A stretch of 64,000 bases of DNA, from assembly GCA_016183815.1 (NCBI GenBank), contig JACPDW010000018.1, forward strand, positions 1-64,000. The letters run 5' to 3'. Of the stretch, positions 49,064 through 58,401 are shown piece by piece. The notes under the pieces were generated by a model. That model did not search any database and was not told where the DNA came from. It saw nothing but the letters and a program-made list of their open reading frames with translations. A program made the translations under genes and the position numbers. Origin of the DNA: Flavobacteriia bacterium (lineage in GTDB: Bacteria; Bacteroidota; Bacteroidia; Flavobacteriales_D; Crocinitomicaceae). The number at the start of each line of letters is the position of its first letter. Position 1 is the first letter of the stretch.

Positions 49064-49255
49064 TTATAAAGTTTGTGTGCTTATTTTTTCACGATATACG
49101 GCACGAATTTTTTCTTGACGAGCGTGAACAGAAGGTTTAGTAAACTCTTTACGACGTCTTAATTCTTTCATTACGTTTGTTTTGTCGTATTTTTTTTTGT
49201 ATTTTTTGATGGCTTTTTCTATGTTTTCGCCTTCTTTTACAGGTACTATTAGCAT
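49064..49255 (-). CDS. rpsU: 30S ribosomal protein S21
   Basis: 63 residues: MLIVPVKEGENIEKAIKKYK, then RRRKEFTKPSVHARQEKIRA. A small basic protein near the 3' end of 16S rRNA. The ATG at 49255 is the family start; the frame is open further upstream but that stretch contains the promoter TATCTTTG at 49288-49295. First gene of the rpsU-xer-hpf operon. Confidence 0.95.
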   Translation of the reverse strand: MLIVPVKEGENIEKAIKKYKKKYDKTNVMKELRRRKEFTKPSVHARQEKIRAVYREKISTQTL

Positions 49256-49287
49256 ACTTTTTTTATCGATTTTTAAATTTAAGGGTG

Positions 49288-49295
49288 CAAAGATA
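49288..49295 (-). promoter_or_regulatory. -7 promoter element TATCTTTG of rpsU
   Basis: Matches TAnnTTTG on the minus strand, 32 bases upstream of the S21 start codon. It supports the short S21 start. Confidence 0.55.
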
Positions 49296-49369
49296 ATAAA
49301 TAAACCAAATAAATCCATAAAATATTTTATTTTTTTTTATTTTTTATCTAACAAAAGTAATAAATCACT

Positions 49370-49377
49370 ATATTTGC
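49370..49377 (+). promoter_or_regulatory. -7 promoter element TATATTTG of the ompH pair
   Basis: Matches TAnnTTTG, 25 bases upstream of the ATG at 49403. No clear -33 element. Confidence 0.55.
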
Positions 49378-49402
49378 CGTTCTTTTGTAAAAAAAAAGTA
49401 AA

Positions 49403-49963
49403 ATGAAAAGTGTAATCATATTCATGTTAATTATTTTAGGCACATCTTTTGTAGGTTATTCTCAGAAATACGCTTACATAGATTCGGAATATATTCTCGA
49501 AAACATGAATGAATATCAAGAGGCAAAAGATAAGTTGAATAAATTAGCTGATCGATGGACAAAAGACATTGAAGAAAGATATGAAGCTATAAAGGTTAAA
49601 AAAGACAATTTTTCTCGTGAGGAAGTACTTTTACCTAATGAAGAAAAGAAAAAAAGACAAGAAGACATTCTAAAATTAGAAACTGAAGCAATGGAAATGC
49701 AGAAGTTAAGATTTGGTGTAGAGGGTGATTATTTCAAAAAAAGACAAGAATTAATACAACCCATTCAAGACAAAGTTTTTGATGCTCTACAAAAGGTGGC
49801 TTCCAAAAAAAATTATACTTTTATATTTGACAAAGCCAATCAAAGTAATTTAGTTTTTGCAGATTCTAAATACGATATTAGCGGAGATGTCATAAAAGAA
49901 CTTGGATTAACAGCAAAAAAATCAAATAAAGAGTCTAATAAAGAAGAAGATAAAAATAAATAA
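49403..49963 (+). CDS. OmpH/Skp family periplasmic chaperone (first copy)
   Basis: 186 residues. Signal peptide to about residue 20 (IIFMLIILGTSFVGYS then QKYAYIDSEYIL). The body is charged coiled coil (about 35-110), with VFDALQKVASKKNYTFIFDKANQSNLVFADSKYDIS at the C-terminal head, as in Skp chaperones that carry unfolded outer-membrane proteins across the periplasm. A second copy follows 25 bases downstream; such ompH pairs are common downstream of bamA in this phylum, though bamA is not in the window. Confidence 0.88.
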   Translation: MKSVIIFMLIILGTSFVGYSQKYAYIDSEYILENMNEYQEAKDKLNKLADRWTKDIEERYEAIKVKKDNFSREEVLLPNEEKKKRQEDILKLETEAMEMQKLRFGVEGDYFKKRQELIQPIQDKVFDALQKVASKKNYTFIFDKANQSNLVFADSKYDISGDVIKELGLTAKKSNKESNKEEDKNK

Positions 49964-49988
49964 ACATATAAAATATAAATTAAATCAA

Positions 49989-50501
49989 ATGAAAAAAATC
50001 ATTATTTTACTTTTAGCAATCAGTAGCTTTGGAATGTATAACGCACAAAGCAAAATTGCACATGTCAATTCTCAAAAATTACTTGACACATTACCTTCTA
50101 GAAAAGCAGCGTTAAAACAACTTCAAGATTTTGAAGGTGCTGGAATGAAAGAACTACAAGAAATGGAAGCTGATTTGCAAAAATCTTATCAAAAATACAT
50201 GGCAGATCAAGCGACATTATCTCCAGTAATGAAACAATACGAAGAGGAAAGATTACAAAAAAAACAATATGCCATGCAAACTCGTGAACAAGAGTTACAA
50301 CAACAAATGCAAACTTTAAGTACTGATTTAAATACTCCAATTTTAAAAAGAGTACAAAAAGCTGTTGATGTTGTTGCGGAAAGAAAGAAATTGAATTACG
50401 TAATTGATGAAAGTGTAACTCTTTATTTTAAAGGTGGAGTAGATTTAACCAGTGAGGTTTTGATAGAACTTTTAAAGATTGATGCAGAGGAATTTAAATA
50501 A
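49989..50501 (+). CDS. OmpH/Skp family periplasmic chaperone (second copy)
   Basis: 170 residues. Signal peptide ends near MYNAQ (about residue 20); SKIAHVNSQKLLDTLPSRKAA opens the mature part, a Gln/Glu/Lys-rich coiled coil follows (about 45-105), and YVIDESVTLYFKGGVDLTSEV closes the head domain. Paralogous to the preceding gene and co-transcribed; ends at a clear terminator. Confidence 0.9.
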   Translation: MKKIIILLLAISSFGMYNAQSKIAHVNSQKLLDTLPSRKAALKQLQDFEGAGMKELQEMEADLQKSYQKYMADQATLSPVMKQYEEERLQKKQYAMQTREQELQQQMQTLSTDLNTPILKRVQKAVDVVAERKKLNYVIDESVTLYFKGGVDLTSEVLIELLKIDAEEFK

Positions 50502-50537
50502 AATTAATTTTTTAAATCGAATTTTTATTATAATAAG

Positions 50538-50561
50538 ACCCTTTTTATAAGGGTTTTTTTA
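50538..50561 (+). terminator. Terminator after the ompH pair
   Basis: ACCCTT (50538-50543) pairs with AAGGGT (50549-50554), five-base loop, followed by a run of T. It stops the ompH transcript just before the convergent membrane-protein gene and may also act, more weakly, on the other strand. Confidence 0.7.
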
Positions 50562-50927
50562 TTTCTTAAAGATAAAATAAACAGCTAAAATTAGAAATAT
50601 CATTCCAATTAAATGATTTATTCTAAATGTTTCATTTTTAAAAAAGAGTAAAGAAAAAACTATAAAAACAACTAAAGTTATTACTTCTTGAAGAACTTTT
50701 AACTGCAATAATGTAAATGGACCTCCAAATTGTTTAAATCCTAATCTATTTGCGGGTACTTGTAAACAATACTCAAAAAAAGCCAATCCCCAACTGATTA
50801 GTATAATCGCAATCATTCCTGATCCAATTATTTTTTTATTTTCTCCATAACGAAGATGTCCATACCAAGCCAGAGTCATAAAGATGTTGGAAAACAACAA
50901 TAATATAATAGTGTAAAATCCCTTCAT
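50559..50927 (-). CDS. DMT-family protein (DUF486)
   Basis: 122 residues with four membrane helices. SNIFMTLAWYGHLRY and LISWGLAFFEYCLQVPANRLG match the DUF486 family, small four-helix proteins related to drug/metabolite transporters. Substrate unknown. Lies 16 bases downstream of purC and is probably co-transcribed. Confidence 0.88.
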   Translation of the reverse strand: MKGFYTIILLLFSNIFMTLAWYGHLRYGENKKIIGSGMIAIILISWGLAFFEYCLQVPANRLGFKQFGGPFTLLQLKVLQEVITLVVFIVFSLLFFKNETFRINHLIGMIFLILAVYFIFKK

Positions 50928-50943
50928 TAAAAACTCAAATAAT

Positions 50944-51861
50944 TTATTTTAAATAGTTTATGATGTTGTTATAGATTCTGTCTTGTAATAATTTTTCATC
51001 TTCTTTAATAAATTTTGAACCAGTGATTTTTTCGTACAATTCAATATATCTTTCTGATGTATCATGAACAAATTCATCGGGAATATCTGGCATTTTTTGC
51101 CCCTCCAAACCTTGAAAATCGTTTTGAATTAACCATTGTCTTACAAATTCCTTAGAAAGTTGTTTTTGATTCTCGTTTTTTGCTTGCCTTTCTTCGTATC
51201 CTTCTAAATAAAAATATCTAGATGAATCAGGGGTGTGAACTTCGTCCATTAATAACACTTCATTATGGAAAGTGCCAAATTCGTATTTGGTGTCAACTAA
51301 AATCAAACCTCTTTTTTTTGCCATTTCTGTACCCTGTTGAAATAAAAGTTTGGTGTAATGTTCTAATTGCTCATATATTTTTTCAGAAACTACTTTCGTT
51401 TTTAGTATATCTTCTTTAGAAATATCTTCATCATGACCTTCTTCCGCTTTTAAAGTGGGAGTAATAATGGGTTCAGGAAGAGGGTCGTTTTCTTTCAGAC
51501 CATTTGGTAAAGTTATACCACAAATTTTTCTCTGACCAGTTTTATAAATTCTCGCAGCATGACCTGCTAGATAGCCCCGAATAACCATTTCAATTCTTAT
51601 TGGTTCGCACTTTTTTCCAATAGAAACAGAAGGGTCTGGACTGTCAATATACCAATTAGGTACGATATTTTGTGTATGTTTCAAAAAATATGCTGCAATT
51701 TGGTTCAGAACTTGACCTTTGTAAGGAATTTCTTTAGGTAAAATAAAATCAAAGGCAGAAATACGATTGCTTGCAATTAATAGTATTCTTTCATCTTCGA
51801 GCGTATAGACGTCTCTTACTTTACCTTTGTAATAGGAAATTTGTCCTGGAAATTGATACAT
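50944..51861 (-). CDS. purC: Phosphoribosylaminoimidazole-succinocarboxamide synthase
   Basis: 305 residues. Adds aspartate to CAIR in purine synthesis. YKGKVRDVYTLEDERILLIASNRISAFD, IRIEMVIRGYLAGHAARIYKTG and ILVDTKYEFGTF are diagnostic. The length is that of the yeast-like longer form common in Bacteroidota. Cytoplasmic. Confidence 0.96.
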   Translation of the reverse strand: MYQFPGQISYYKGKVRDVYTLEDERILLIASNRISAFDFILPKEIPYKGQVLNQIAAYFLKHTQNIVPNWYIDSPDPSVSIGKKCEPIRIEMVIRGYLAGHAARIYKTGQRKICGITLPNGLKENDPLPEPIITPTLKAEEGHDEDISKEDILKTKVVSEKIYEQLEHYTKLLFQQGTEMAKKRGLILVDTKYEFGTFHNEVLLMDEVHTPDSSRYFYLEGYEERQAKNENQKQLSKEFVRQWLIQNDFQGLEGQKMPDIPDEFVHDTSERYIELYEKITGSKFIKEDEKLLQDRIYNNIINYLK

Positions 51862-51963
51862 ATTTATTTTAATTTGATGGTTTAAAATTTATTTTAGAAT
51901 AAAGATTGTGTTTGAAAATCAATTCATAGTTTTAATTAAAAGACAAAGATTTATAAACTACAA

Positions 51964-52512
51964 TTAATTATTAAAAAAATTTAATTTGCCTTGTTTCATT
52001 TGATGGTAAGATTTTCCTAGATGTACTAATATTTTTCTAAAAATCTCCAAAGATTCAGCTGTTTCTTTACTTATTTCTTTTTTTTGAATCACCATCAACC
52101 ATTTCATAAACAATGCATGAATCATTAATTCAATATGGTTTTTATTTTTCAAATTAGATTTTTGCTTAAAAAACTCAACATGTTCAATTGCATTGTTGTA
52201 CATTTTTTTGTACTGTTCATCGTTACTTAAATTCAACAAAGTGTTATGCAAATAGGACAATTCAATTAAAATTTCATTCAACATGGAAAGATGACCTTGT
52301 TGTTCAATCTTTTCGTTTTTGATTTGTTTAATTAAATTTAAAAACCATTCGATTTGTTCTTTTTGTTGGTCCTCTGATAAATTTTTATCTACCAAATATT
52401 CTGTAACTTGGTGGATGTCTAATTTAAAATGTCGAAGAAAATTTTCCATTTGATACATGTAAAGAATGTATTCAATGATGTTGTTTTCTTTAAGTTTATT
52501 GACAATTGACAT
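51964..52512 (-). CDS. DUF4924 family protein
   Basis: 182 residues, all alpha-helical and hydrophilic, no signal peptide. NIIEYILYMYQMENFLRHFKLD and EILIELSYLHNTLL match what I recall of DUF4924, a Bacteroidota-restricted family of unknown function. It follows the OmpH-like lipoprotein gene by 22 bases. Confidence 0.8.
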   Translation of the reverse strand: MSIVNKLKENNIIEYILYMYQMENFLRHFKLDIHQVTEYLVDKNLSEDQQKEQIEWFLNLIKQIKNEKIEQQGHLSMLNEILIELSYLHNTLLNLSNDEQYKKMYNNAIEHVEFFKQKSNLKNKNHIELMIHALFMKWLMVIQKKEISKETAESLEIFRKILVHLGKSYHQMKQGKLNFFNN

Positions 52513-52534
52513 TGTTTTTAAAAAGATTGAATTT

Positions 52535-53128
52535 TTATTTTTTTAACCCTGCGTCTTTTTCAATCTTTGCCTGATATTCATTTAAGAAGTTTACAAATTC
52601 TTTTGTAACATTCATCTTTGGGTCGATATAGTTGATTTGACCACCTGAGCCATGAACTAATAACACGTCAATTTGATTTTTTTTGCAAAATTCTTTACCT
52701 GCATTTTCAATTTTTTTTGTTATAACTTCTAATTGTTCCATGGTTTCTTTTTCAATTTTTGTACCTTCATTTTGTTGATATTGATACAAAGCTTGTTCTT
52801 TTCTTTGAGCTTCTTGTTGAATGTTTTGTAATTCAAAACCAGACAGTTGACCTGATTTAGCTCTTTCATCGTTTGTTAATAGGAACTCTTGTAAAGATTT
52901 TTGTCTTTTTTCCAATTCAGCTTGGAACTGCAATTGTTTTTTTGTAACACTAGAATCGGATTTTTTATAAAATTCAAATCCAGTTTTTAAACTGTCTTGA
53001 TAATAATAGGCCAACTTTAAACCATTTTTAATAACAGGCACATGTGGAGTGTCAGTTTTTTTCTTTTCAACTTGTTGATTACAAGCAAATAACAAAGTTG
53101 TTAAAACTAAAAGGGTTGTTTTTTTCAT
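52535..53128 (-). CDS. OmpH/Skp-like lipoprotein
   Basis: 197 residues. Lipobox LLFAC (Cys 16). The mature protein has GLKLAYYYQDSLKTGFEF in place of the usual Skp start, a coiled coil rich in Gln/Lys/Glu (about 60-125), and a head with IDVLLVHGSGGQINYIDPKMNVTKEFVNFLN. Unlike the two copies at 49403 and 49989 it should be membrane-anchored. Starts three bases after the small gene upstream. Confidence 0.85.
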   Translation of the reverse strand: MKKTTLLVLTTLLFACNQQVEKKKTDTPHVPVIKNGLKLAYYYQDSLKTGFEFYKKSDSSVTKKQLQFQAELEKRQKSLQEFLLTNDERAKSGQLSGFELQNIQQEAQRKEQALYQYQQNEGTKIEKETMEQLEVITKKIENAGKEFCKKNQIDVLLVHGSGGQINYIDPKMNVTKEFVNFLNEYQAKIEKDAGLKK

Positions 53129-53131
53129 TTT

Positions 53132-53371
53132 TTATTTATTTTGTATAATATTATTCCAATCTGTTCTCATTTGAATAAATCTGTTTAGACAATGATCTAA
53201 AAAAAGACCATTAACCATTGAAGACAATTCATCAATTTGAGTTATTTCTGTTTCATCAATTTTAAATATTTGTTCAAAAGTTCCCAATTCAATTTTTAAA
53301 ATATATTTATTATTGTAATGAAACCATTGAATTTTGTATTTACTATGAGGAATTTCTAAAAGTAATCTCAT
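53132..53371 (-). CDS. Small conserved protein of unknown function
   Basis: 79 residues, no signal peptide, mixed alpha/beta character (MRLLLEIPHSKYKIQWFHY, YILKIELGTFEQIFKIDE). I do not recognise a family. Supported as a gene by tight spacing to the OmpH-like lipoprotein gene (three bases) and by its balanced composition. Confidence 0.6.
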   Translation of the reverse strand: MRLLLEIPHSKYKIQWFHYNNKYILKIELGTFEQIFKIDETEITQIDELSSMVNGLFLDHCLNRFIQMRTDWNNIIQNK

Positions 53372-53575
53372 TTGCCCTGCAAAATTAGAAAAATACTACA
53401 ATAAATTTGATTATTTAAAAAAGTATTTATACTCCGTAATTATTTTATACCCAAATAAAAATTTTTACTATCGAACTCAGGTTAATAAATTACGTTCCGA
53501 TTTCTTTCAAACACTTTAAACTGATTAAAGGGAAAAAATAGTTTTTTTTTGAAAAATTATTAAAATCAAAAAAAA

Positions 53576-53968
53576 TTAAGCAACTGCAATATCGTGGTCA
53601 TATTCTTTAAAGTCAAAAGGGACTTTTACCATAAATGCGTAATCTTGACCAACTTCATACATTTCCTCATCTGCTTTACGATAATACCATTCCACTTTTG
53701 CTTCTAAACCTTGCTCTACAATTTCGTTTAATTTGTATAAAAGGAACAAAATTCTTTTAGAAGAAGAGATATTAAAATATTCTAAATCGATTCTAAAAAT
53801 TGTATGAGGACATGGATTTTCAGAATACTTATCAAACCAAACGAGGGCATCACTCCAAAAAGGTTCAGGATTGTCTGGAATTGCTCTACCTTTTATTTCC
53901 ATTTCACCGTTTGTCTTAAAAGAAATTAACGGAGTTTGTAGGGTTGCTTCTCTAAAAAAATCTACCAT
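53576..53968 (-). CDS. SiaC-family regulatory phosphoprotein (DUF1987)
   Basis: 130 residues. IKGRAIPDNPEPFWSDALVWFDKY and the phosphosite region FNISSSKRILFLLYKLNEI match the SiaC/DUF1987 family, whose Pseudomonas member controls a diguanylate cyclase and is itself phosphorylated. No partner kinase, phosphatase or cyclase gene is nearby. A promoter element TATTTTTG lies at 53997-54004. Confidence 0.82.
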   Translation of the reverse strand: MVDFFREATLQTPLISFKTNGEMEIKGRAIPDNPEPFWSDALVWFDKYSENPCPHTIFRIDLEYFNISSSKRILFLLYKLNEIVEQGLEAKVEWYYRKADEEMYEVGQDYAFMVKVPFDFKEYDHDIAVA

Positions 53969-53996
53969 TTTATATACTTTCTTAGGTGCAATTTCA

Positions 53997-54004
53997 CAAA
54001 AATA
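53997..54004 (-). promoter_or_regulatory. -7 promoter element TATTTTTG of the SiaC-like gene
   Basis: Matches TAnnTTTG on the minus strand, 28 bases upstream of the start codon. No clear -33 element. Confidence 0.45.
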
Positions 54005-54111
54005 ATTGAATTAGATTGTAATTTTAACTAAATATTTTTCAACAATTAGATGAATGGATAAAAAAAAGGAATAAACCAAAAGAAAAAACAATTAAAAAAA
54101 ATCAGTAGAAT

Positions 54112-54146
54112 AAAAAAAAAGCACCTTTTAATAAAAAAAGTGCTTT
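54112..54146 (-). terminator. Terminator after the Bax-inhibitor-like gene
   Basis: On the minus strand AAAGCAC pairs with GTGCTTT (54140-54146 with 54118-54124), and a run of T follows (54112-54120). It lies 20 bases after the stop codon at 54167. Confidence 0.8.
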
Positions 54147-54166
54147 GAATTTTTTAAGTTTGAATT

Positions 54167-54892
54167 TTATTCTCTATTTCCAAGAAGACGAAGAATAGAT
54201 AGAAATAAGTTGATAAATAAAATATACAACATTAATCCACCAATTAGAGAAAGTTTCTTTTTGTCCACGCCTGAAAGACTGGGATCTTCACTAATGTATT
54301 TTAATTGTTGCATTTGATAAGCAGTAAGTCCTGTAAAAACAAAAACTCCTAAAACAGCTATCATAAAACTCATGGAATCACTTTTCAGGAAAATATTTAC
54401 TATTCCAGCAATAAAAATTCCAATAAAAACCATATATAACAAACTGCCGAATTTAGTTAAATCCGTTTTTGTTGTATAACCAAGAATTGCCATTCCTGCA
54501 AATGCACCTGCGGAGACAATAAATGTTGTAAAAATAGAAGAAATACTATAAACTAAAAAAATGGTAGATAAACTTACACCCATCAATGCTGCATAAACTC
54601 CAAATAAAAGAAATAAAGTGGTTAATGACAATTTAGTGTAAGCCATTTGTATTAGAAGACCAAGTCCTACTGGAGCAAAAGCAACCACATAAAATAAGGG
54701 AGATAAACCGCCTGTTGCACTAATAAAATAGGTTTTGAAAAATTCAGGTGTACCACAGATATAAGCTAATCCAGAGGAAATTCCCAAAGCAATAAACATA
54801 TAGGTGTAAACCTGAGCAAAAAATTCGCTTGACATCGCTTTTGTTTGCGTTCCAGCATTTTTACTTTGAAAAAAAGAATTTAACATTGACAT
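54167..54892 (-). CDS. Bax inhibitor-1/YccA family membrane protein
   Basis: 241 residues with seven membrane helices. GISSGLAYICGTPEFF, ILGVFVFTGLTAYQMQQLKYI and the final LYILFINLFLSILRLLG match the BI-1/YccA family; bacterial members interact with FtsH or leak calcium. Its promoter element TAATTTTG is at 54914-54921. Confidence 0.93.
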   Translation of the reverse strand: MSMLNSFFQSKNAGTQTKAMSSEFFAQVYTYMFIALGISSGLAYICGTPEFFKTYFISATGGLSPLFYVVAFAPVGLGLLIQMAYTKLSLTTLFLLFGVYAALMGVSLSTIFLVYSISSIFTTFIVSAGAFAGMAILGYTTKTDLTKFGSLLYMVFIGIFIAGIVNIFLKSDSMSFMIAVLGVFVFTGLTAYQMQQLKYISEDPSLSGVDKKKLSLIGGLMLYILFINLFLSILRLLGNRE

Positions 54893-55200
54893 AGTTTTGT
54901 ATTTAAATTTCTACAAAATTAAAACATTTTTTAAACGATATTTAAATAAAAACAATAAAATTTGTTAATGAAATTGAATTTTTAATGAAAATGCATTGAA
55001 TCTTAGATTTTTTTTGCCCTAATGTAATTCAATCCATCAATTAAACAATAATCGTTCTGAGTTTTTTGTTAAATAAAATGCTTAAATCTGTGGGAAAACT
55101 TGCCCTGTTTTCACTTTATTATTCAAGCGTGGTTCAAATTCTTTTATTAATTTTGTTCCTATAGTTATTGGAATTATTAATTACACGAACTTAGCTTTTT
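54893..55200. other. Intergenic region between divergent genes
   Basis: About 308 bases between the Bax-inhibitor-like gene (-) and ygiQ (+). It contains a minus-strand -7 element TAATTTTG (54914-54921) and a plus-strand candidate TTG (55168-55170), 21 bases, TAGCTTTT (55192-55199) immediately before the ygiQ ATG. No small gene, RNA or repeat was recognised. Confidence 0.5.
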
Positions 55201-57060
55201 ATGACACAACGTCCAATTACCGATTGGTTACCACTTAGTAAAGATGAAATTGAAAAAAGGGGATGGGATTCATTAGATGTAATCTTGGTTTCTGGTGATT
55301 CCTATATCGACCATCCCTCCTTTGGAACAGCTGTAATAGGTAGAATTATTGAAAGTCTTGGACTTAAAATAGCCATTATTTCTCAACCCAATTGGCAAGA
55401 CGATTTAAGGGACTTTAAAAAATTTGGAGAACCAAAATTATTTTTTGGAGTAACTGCAGGATGTATGGATTCAATGGTAAATCATTACACTGCAGGGAAA
55501 AGAAAACGATCAAATGATGCATATACAGCAGGTGGAATGTCTTCTTTTAGACCTGATTATGCTTCAGTTGTATATTGTAACATTTTGAAATCTTTATATC
55601 CACAAGTGCCGATTGTTTTAGGTGGAATAGAGGCCTCATTAAGAAGAGTAACGCATTATGACTATTGGTCAGATTCTGTTAAACCATCTATTCTAATTGA
55701 TTCTAAAGCTGATTTATTGGTTTATGGCATGGGAGAACAGCCCTTAAAAGAAATCATAAGATTATTAAAAAAAGGTGTTCCTTTTTCTCAATTGAAGAAC
55801 ATTCAACAAACAGCTTTTGTAGTGGATAAAAATGAAAATGTACCAGGAAAAAAAGATTGGAAAAATGTTGAATTACACAGTCATGAAAATTGTTTGAAAG
55901 ACAAAAAAAAATATGCTTCTAATTTTAAAATTGTTGAGGTTGAATCAAATAAAATAAATGCCAATAGAATAATACAAGAAGTAAATGATAAGTTGTTGTT
56001 TATTAATCCACCTTTTTCAACTATGACGGAAAAAGAGATTGATGCTTCATTTGATTTGCCTTATACTAGATTGCCACACCCTCGATATAAAAAAAGAGGA
56101 ACTATTCCAGCTTATGAAATGATTAAATTCTCTGTAAATACACATAGAGGATGTTTTGGAGGATGTAGTTTTTGCACTATTTCAGCACATCAAGGGAAAT
56201 TTATAGCATCGAGAAGTGAACGATCTATTTTAAAAGAAGTTGAAGAATTGACACAACACCCTGAATTTAAAGGTTATCTTTCAGATATAGGTGGACCTTC
56301 AGCAAATATGTATAAAATGAAGGGCAAAATTCAGGAGATTTGTGATAAATGTTCCAGTCCCAGTTGTATTCATCCTGTAATTTGTACTAATTTAGATACT
56401 TCACATGATGCGATGACTTTGTTATACCAAAAGATTGCACGTTTTCCGAAAATAAAAAAAGCTTTTATTGGTTCTGGAATTCGTTATGATTTGTTAGTTG
56501 AGGAATTTAATAAAAACAATCAAGATGGTAACCAAGATCGTTATTTGGAGCAAGTTATTGTTCATCACACCTCTGGAAGGTTAAAAGTCGCACCGGAACA
56601 TACTGCAGATAACACTTTAAAAGTGATGAGAAAACCATCTTTTAAATATTTTCATTTATTTAAAGAAAAATATCAAAAAATAAACGCTAAAAATAAATTA
56701 AATCAACCTTTGATTCCATATTTTATTTCATCTCATCCTGGATGTAACGAAGAGGATATGGCTAATTTGGCTGCTGAAACAAAAGATTTAGGATTTCAGT
56801 TGGAACAAGTACAAGATTTTACTCCCACTCCAATGACTGTTGCTGAAGTAATCTATTATTCAGGTTATCATCCTTATACTTTGCAAAAAATAGAAACAAC
56901 CAAAACATTAGATGAAAAAAATGCACAAAAAAAGTACTTTTTCTGGTATAAAAAAGAAAATAAAGAGTGGATTAAAAATAGATTAACAAAATTAAATAAA
57001 AATGAGTTGATTAAAAAACTACTAAGTATTTGTAACGTAATAATATGTACGTTTATTTAA
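55201..57060 (+). CDS. ygiQ: YgiQ-family radical SAM protein (C-terminus altered by an insertion)
   Basis: 619 residues. Radical SAM protein of the YgiQ family, whose chemistry is not established to me. The cluster motif is CFGGCSFCTI (about 318-327); the N-terminal domain has LSKDEIEKRGWDSLDVILVSGD and VLGGIEASLRR, and QVQDFTPTPMTVAEVIYYSG is typical near the C-terminus. The final residues CNVIICTFI come from an ISAzo13-family element that begins at 57030. Removing the element gives KKLLSIA and a stop, so only the last two codons were changed and function is probably kept. Confidence 0.92.
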   Translation: MTQRPITDWLPLSKDEIEKRGWDSLDVILVSGDSYIDHPSFGTAVIGRIIESLGLKIAIISQPNWQDDLRDFKKFGEPKLFFGVTAGCMDSMVNHYTAGKRKRSNDAYTAGGMSSFRPDYASVVYCNILKSLYPQVPIVLGGIEASLRRVTHYDYWSDSVKPSILIDSKADLLVYGMGEQPLKEIIRLLKKGVPFSQLKNIQQTAFVVDKNENVPGKKDWKNVELHSHENCLKDKKKYASNFKIVEVESNKINANRIIQEVNDKLLFINPPFSTMTEKEIDASFDLPYTRLPHPRYKKRGTIPAYEMIKFSVNTHRGCFGGCSFCTISAHQGKFIASRSERSILKEVEELTQHPEFKGYLSDIGGPSANMYKMKGKIQEICDKCSSPSCIHPVICTNLDTSHDAMTLLYQKIARFPKIKKAFIGSGIRYDLLVEEFNKNNQDGNQDRYLEQVIVHHTSGRLKVAPEHTADNTLKVMRKPSFKYFHLFKEKYQKINAKNKLNQPLIPYFISSHPGCNEEDMANLAAETKDLGFQLEQVQDFTPTPMTVAEVIYYSGYHPYTLQKIETTKTLDEKNAQKKYFFWYKKENKEWIKNRLTKLNKNELIKKLLSICNVIICTFI

Positions 57061-58217
57061 AATAATTTTGTGTCTTTGCTCAAAATTGATATTATGGAGC
57101 AAGATAAATTACTTAAAGAAAAACTTAACAAACTATTGCCAATTTTAGACGAACGTCAAAAGAGAATATATTTAGCATCTGAGTCTAAATACATTGGAAG
57201 AGGTGGTCTTACTAAAATTTCAAAACTTACTGGGGTTTCAAGAGTTACAATTAATTCAGGAATTTCAGATTTGGATACCAATTTAATAGAAAATGATAAA
57301 AAAAAACCAACCAAAAGAATACGAAAAGAAGGTGGGGGTAGAAAAAAGAAAACAGATTTAGATGATAATATCAAAAAATCAATTCTTGAAATCGTGAGTC
57401 CACACACCATGGGAAACCCTATGAATCCTCTAGTTTGGACAAGTAAAAGTTTAAGAAAAATCGCAACACTTGTAAAAGAAAGAGGGTATAATGTTAGTCA
57501 TAAATTGGTGGGTGTAATTTTAAATGAAGAGGGATTTAGTTTGCAAAGCAATAGAAAGACAGATGAAGGAGGTACTCATGTTGATAGAGATGCACAGTTT
57601 GAGTTTATAAATGCTAAGGTTACTTCCTTTTTAAACGAGGGTAATCCTGTAATTTCAGTAGATTGCAAGAAAAAAGAAAATGTAGGAAATTTTAAAAACC
57701 AAGGTAAAGAATGGAGCAAAAAGCACAATCCGAAAGAAGTGAAAGTGTATGATTTTATTGATAAAGAGTTGGGCAAGGCTATACCATATGGAATTTATGA
57801 TATTCAAAATAATGAGGGTTTTGTTAATGTTGGAATAAGTCATGATACTGCAAGTTTCGCTGTTGCATCAATAAGAAAATGGTGGCAAGAAATGGGTTGT
57901 TATAAATATAAAGATTCAAAAAAATTATTAATTACAGCAGATGGAGGAGGTAGTAATAGTAGTAGGAGTAAACTATGGAAAAAAGAATTAGAATTATTCT
58001 CAAAAGAATTAAATATTGAAATAAGTGTATGTCATTTTCCGCCAGGAACAAGCAAATGGAATAAAATTGAACACCGTTTATTTTCTTATATTTCAATGAA
58101 TTGGAGAGCTAAACCTTTAACAAGTTTGCAAATAATAATAGACCTAATTTCTTCTACAAAAACAGAAAAAGGATTAATAGTAAAAGCGAAATTAGACGAA
58201 CAAAATTACCTAAAAGG

Positions 58218-58221
58218 TATA
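58218..58221 (+). repeat. Target duplication (left) of the IS5-family element
   Basis: TATA here and TATA at 59555-59558 flank the nested element; the transposase frame of the host element reads through exactly one copy. Confidence 0.75.
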
Positions 58222-58370
58222 GGTGGGTTCTAAAAATTCTTTTTTTTCAACTTTTTCAAGCATAAATTTGAACCCATTTAAATTTACACCATTAAAAGTG
58301 AGACAATATTACAATTTTTTTTCATTATTCCCAAACATATTTCAATAAAATTCAATTTTTAAACGATTCA

Positions 58371-58395
58371 ACAACTAACTAACTAACTAACTAAC
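58371..58395 (+). repeat. Short tandem repeat of AACT
   Basis: About six copies of the unit AACT just downstream of the IS5-family transposase stop codon. Possibly variable between copies of the element. Confidence 0.7.
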
Positions 58396-58401
58396 AGCTG
58401 A

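Noticed and set aside
49064-49318. 84-residue version of S21
   Set aside because: The added N-terminal residues are not part of S21, and the promoter element lies within them.
53372-53575. Possible small gene in the gap before the SiaC-like gene
   Set aside because: About 200 AT-rich bases with frequent stops on both strands and no start signal; nothing supportable.
55086-55106. A third TTGCCCTG motif resembling the right tip of the ISAs1-type elements
   Set aside because: Only about eight bases agree, the preceding tip sequence differs, and no inverted partner CAGGGCAA was found nearby.
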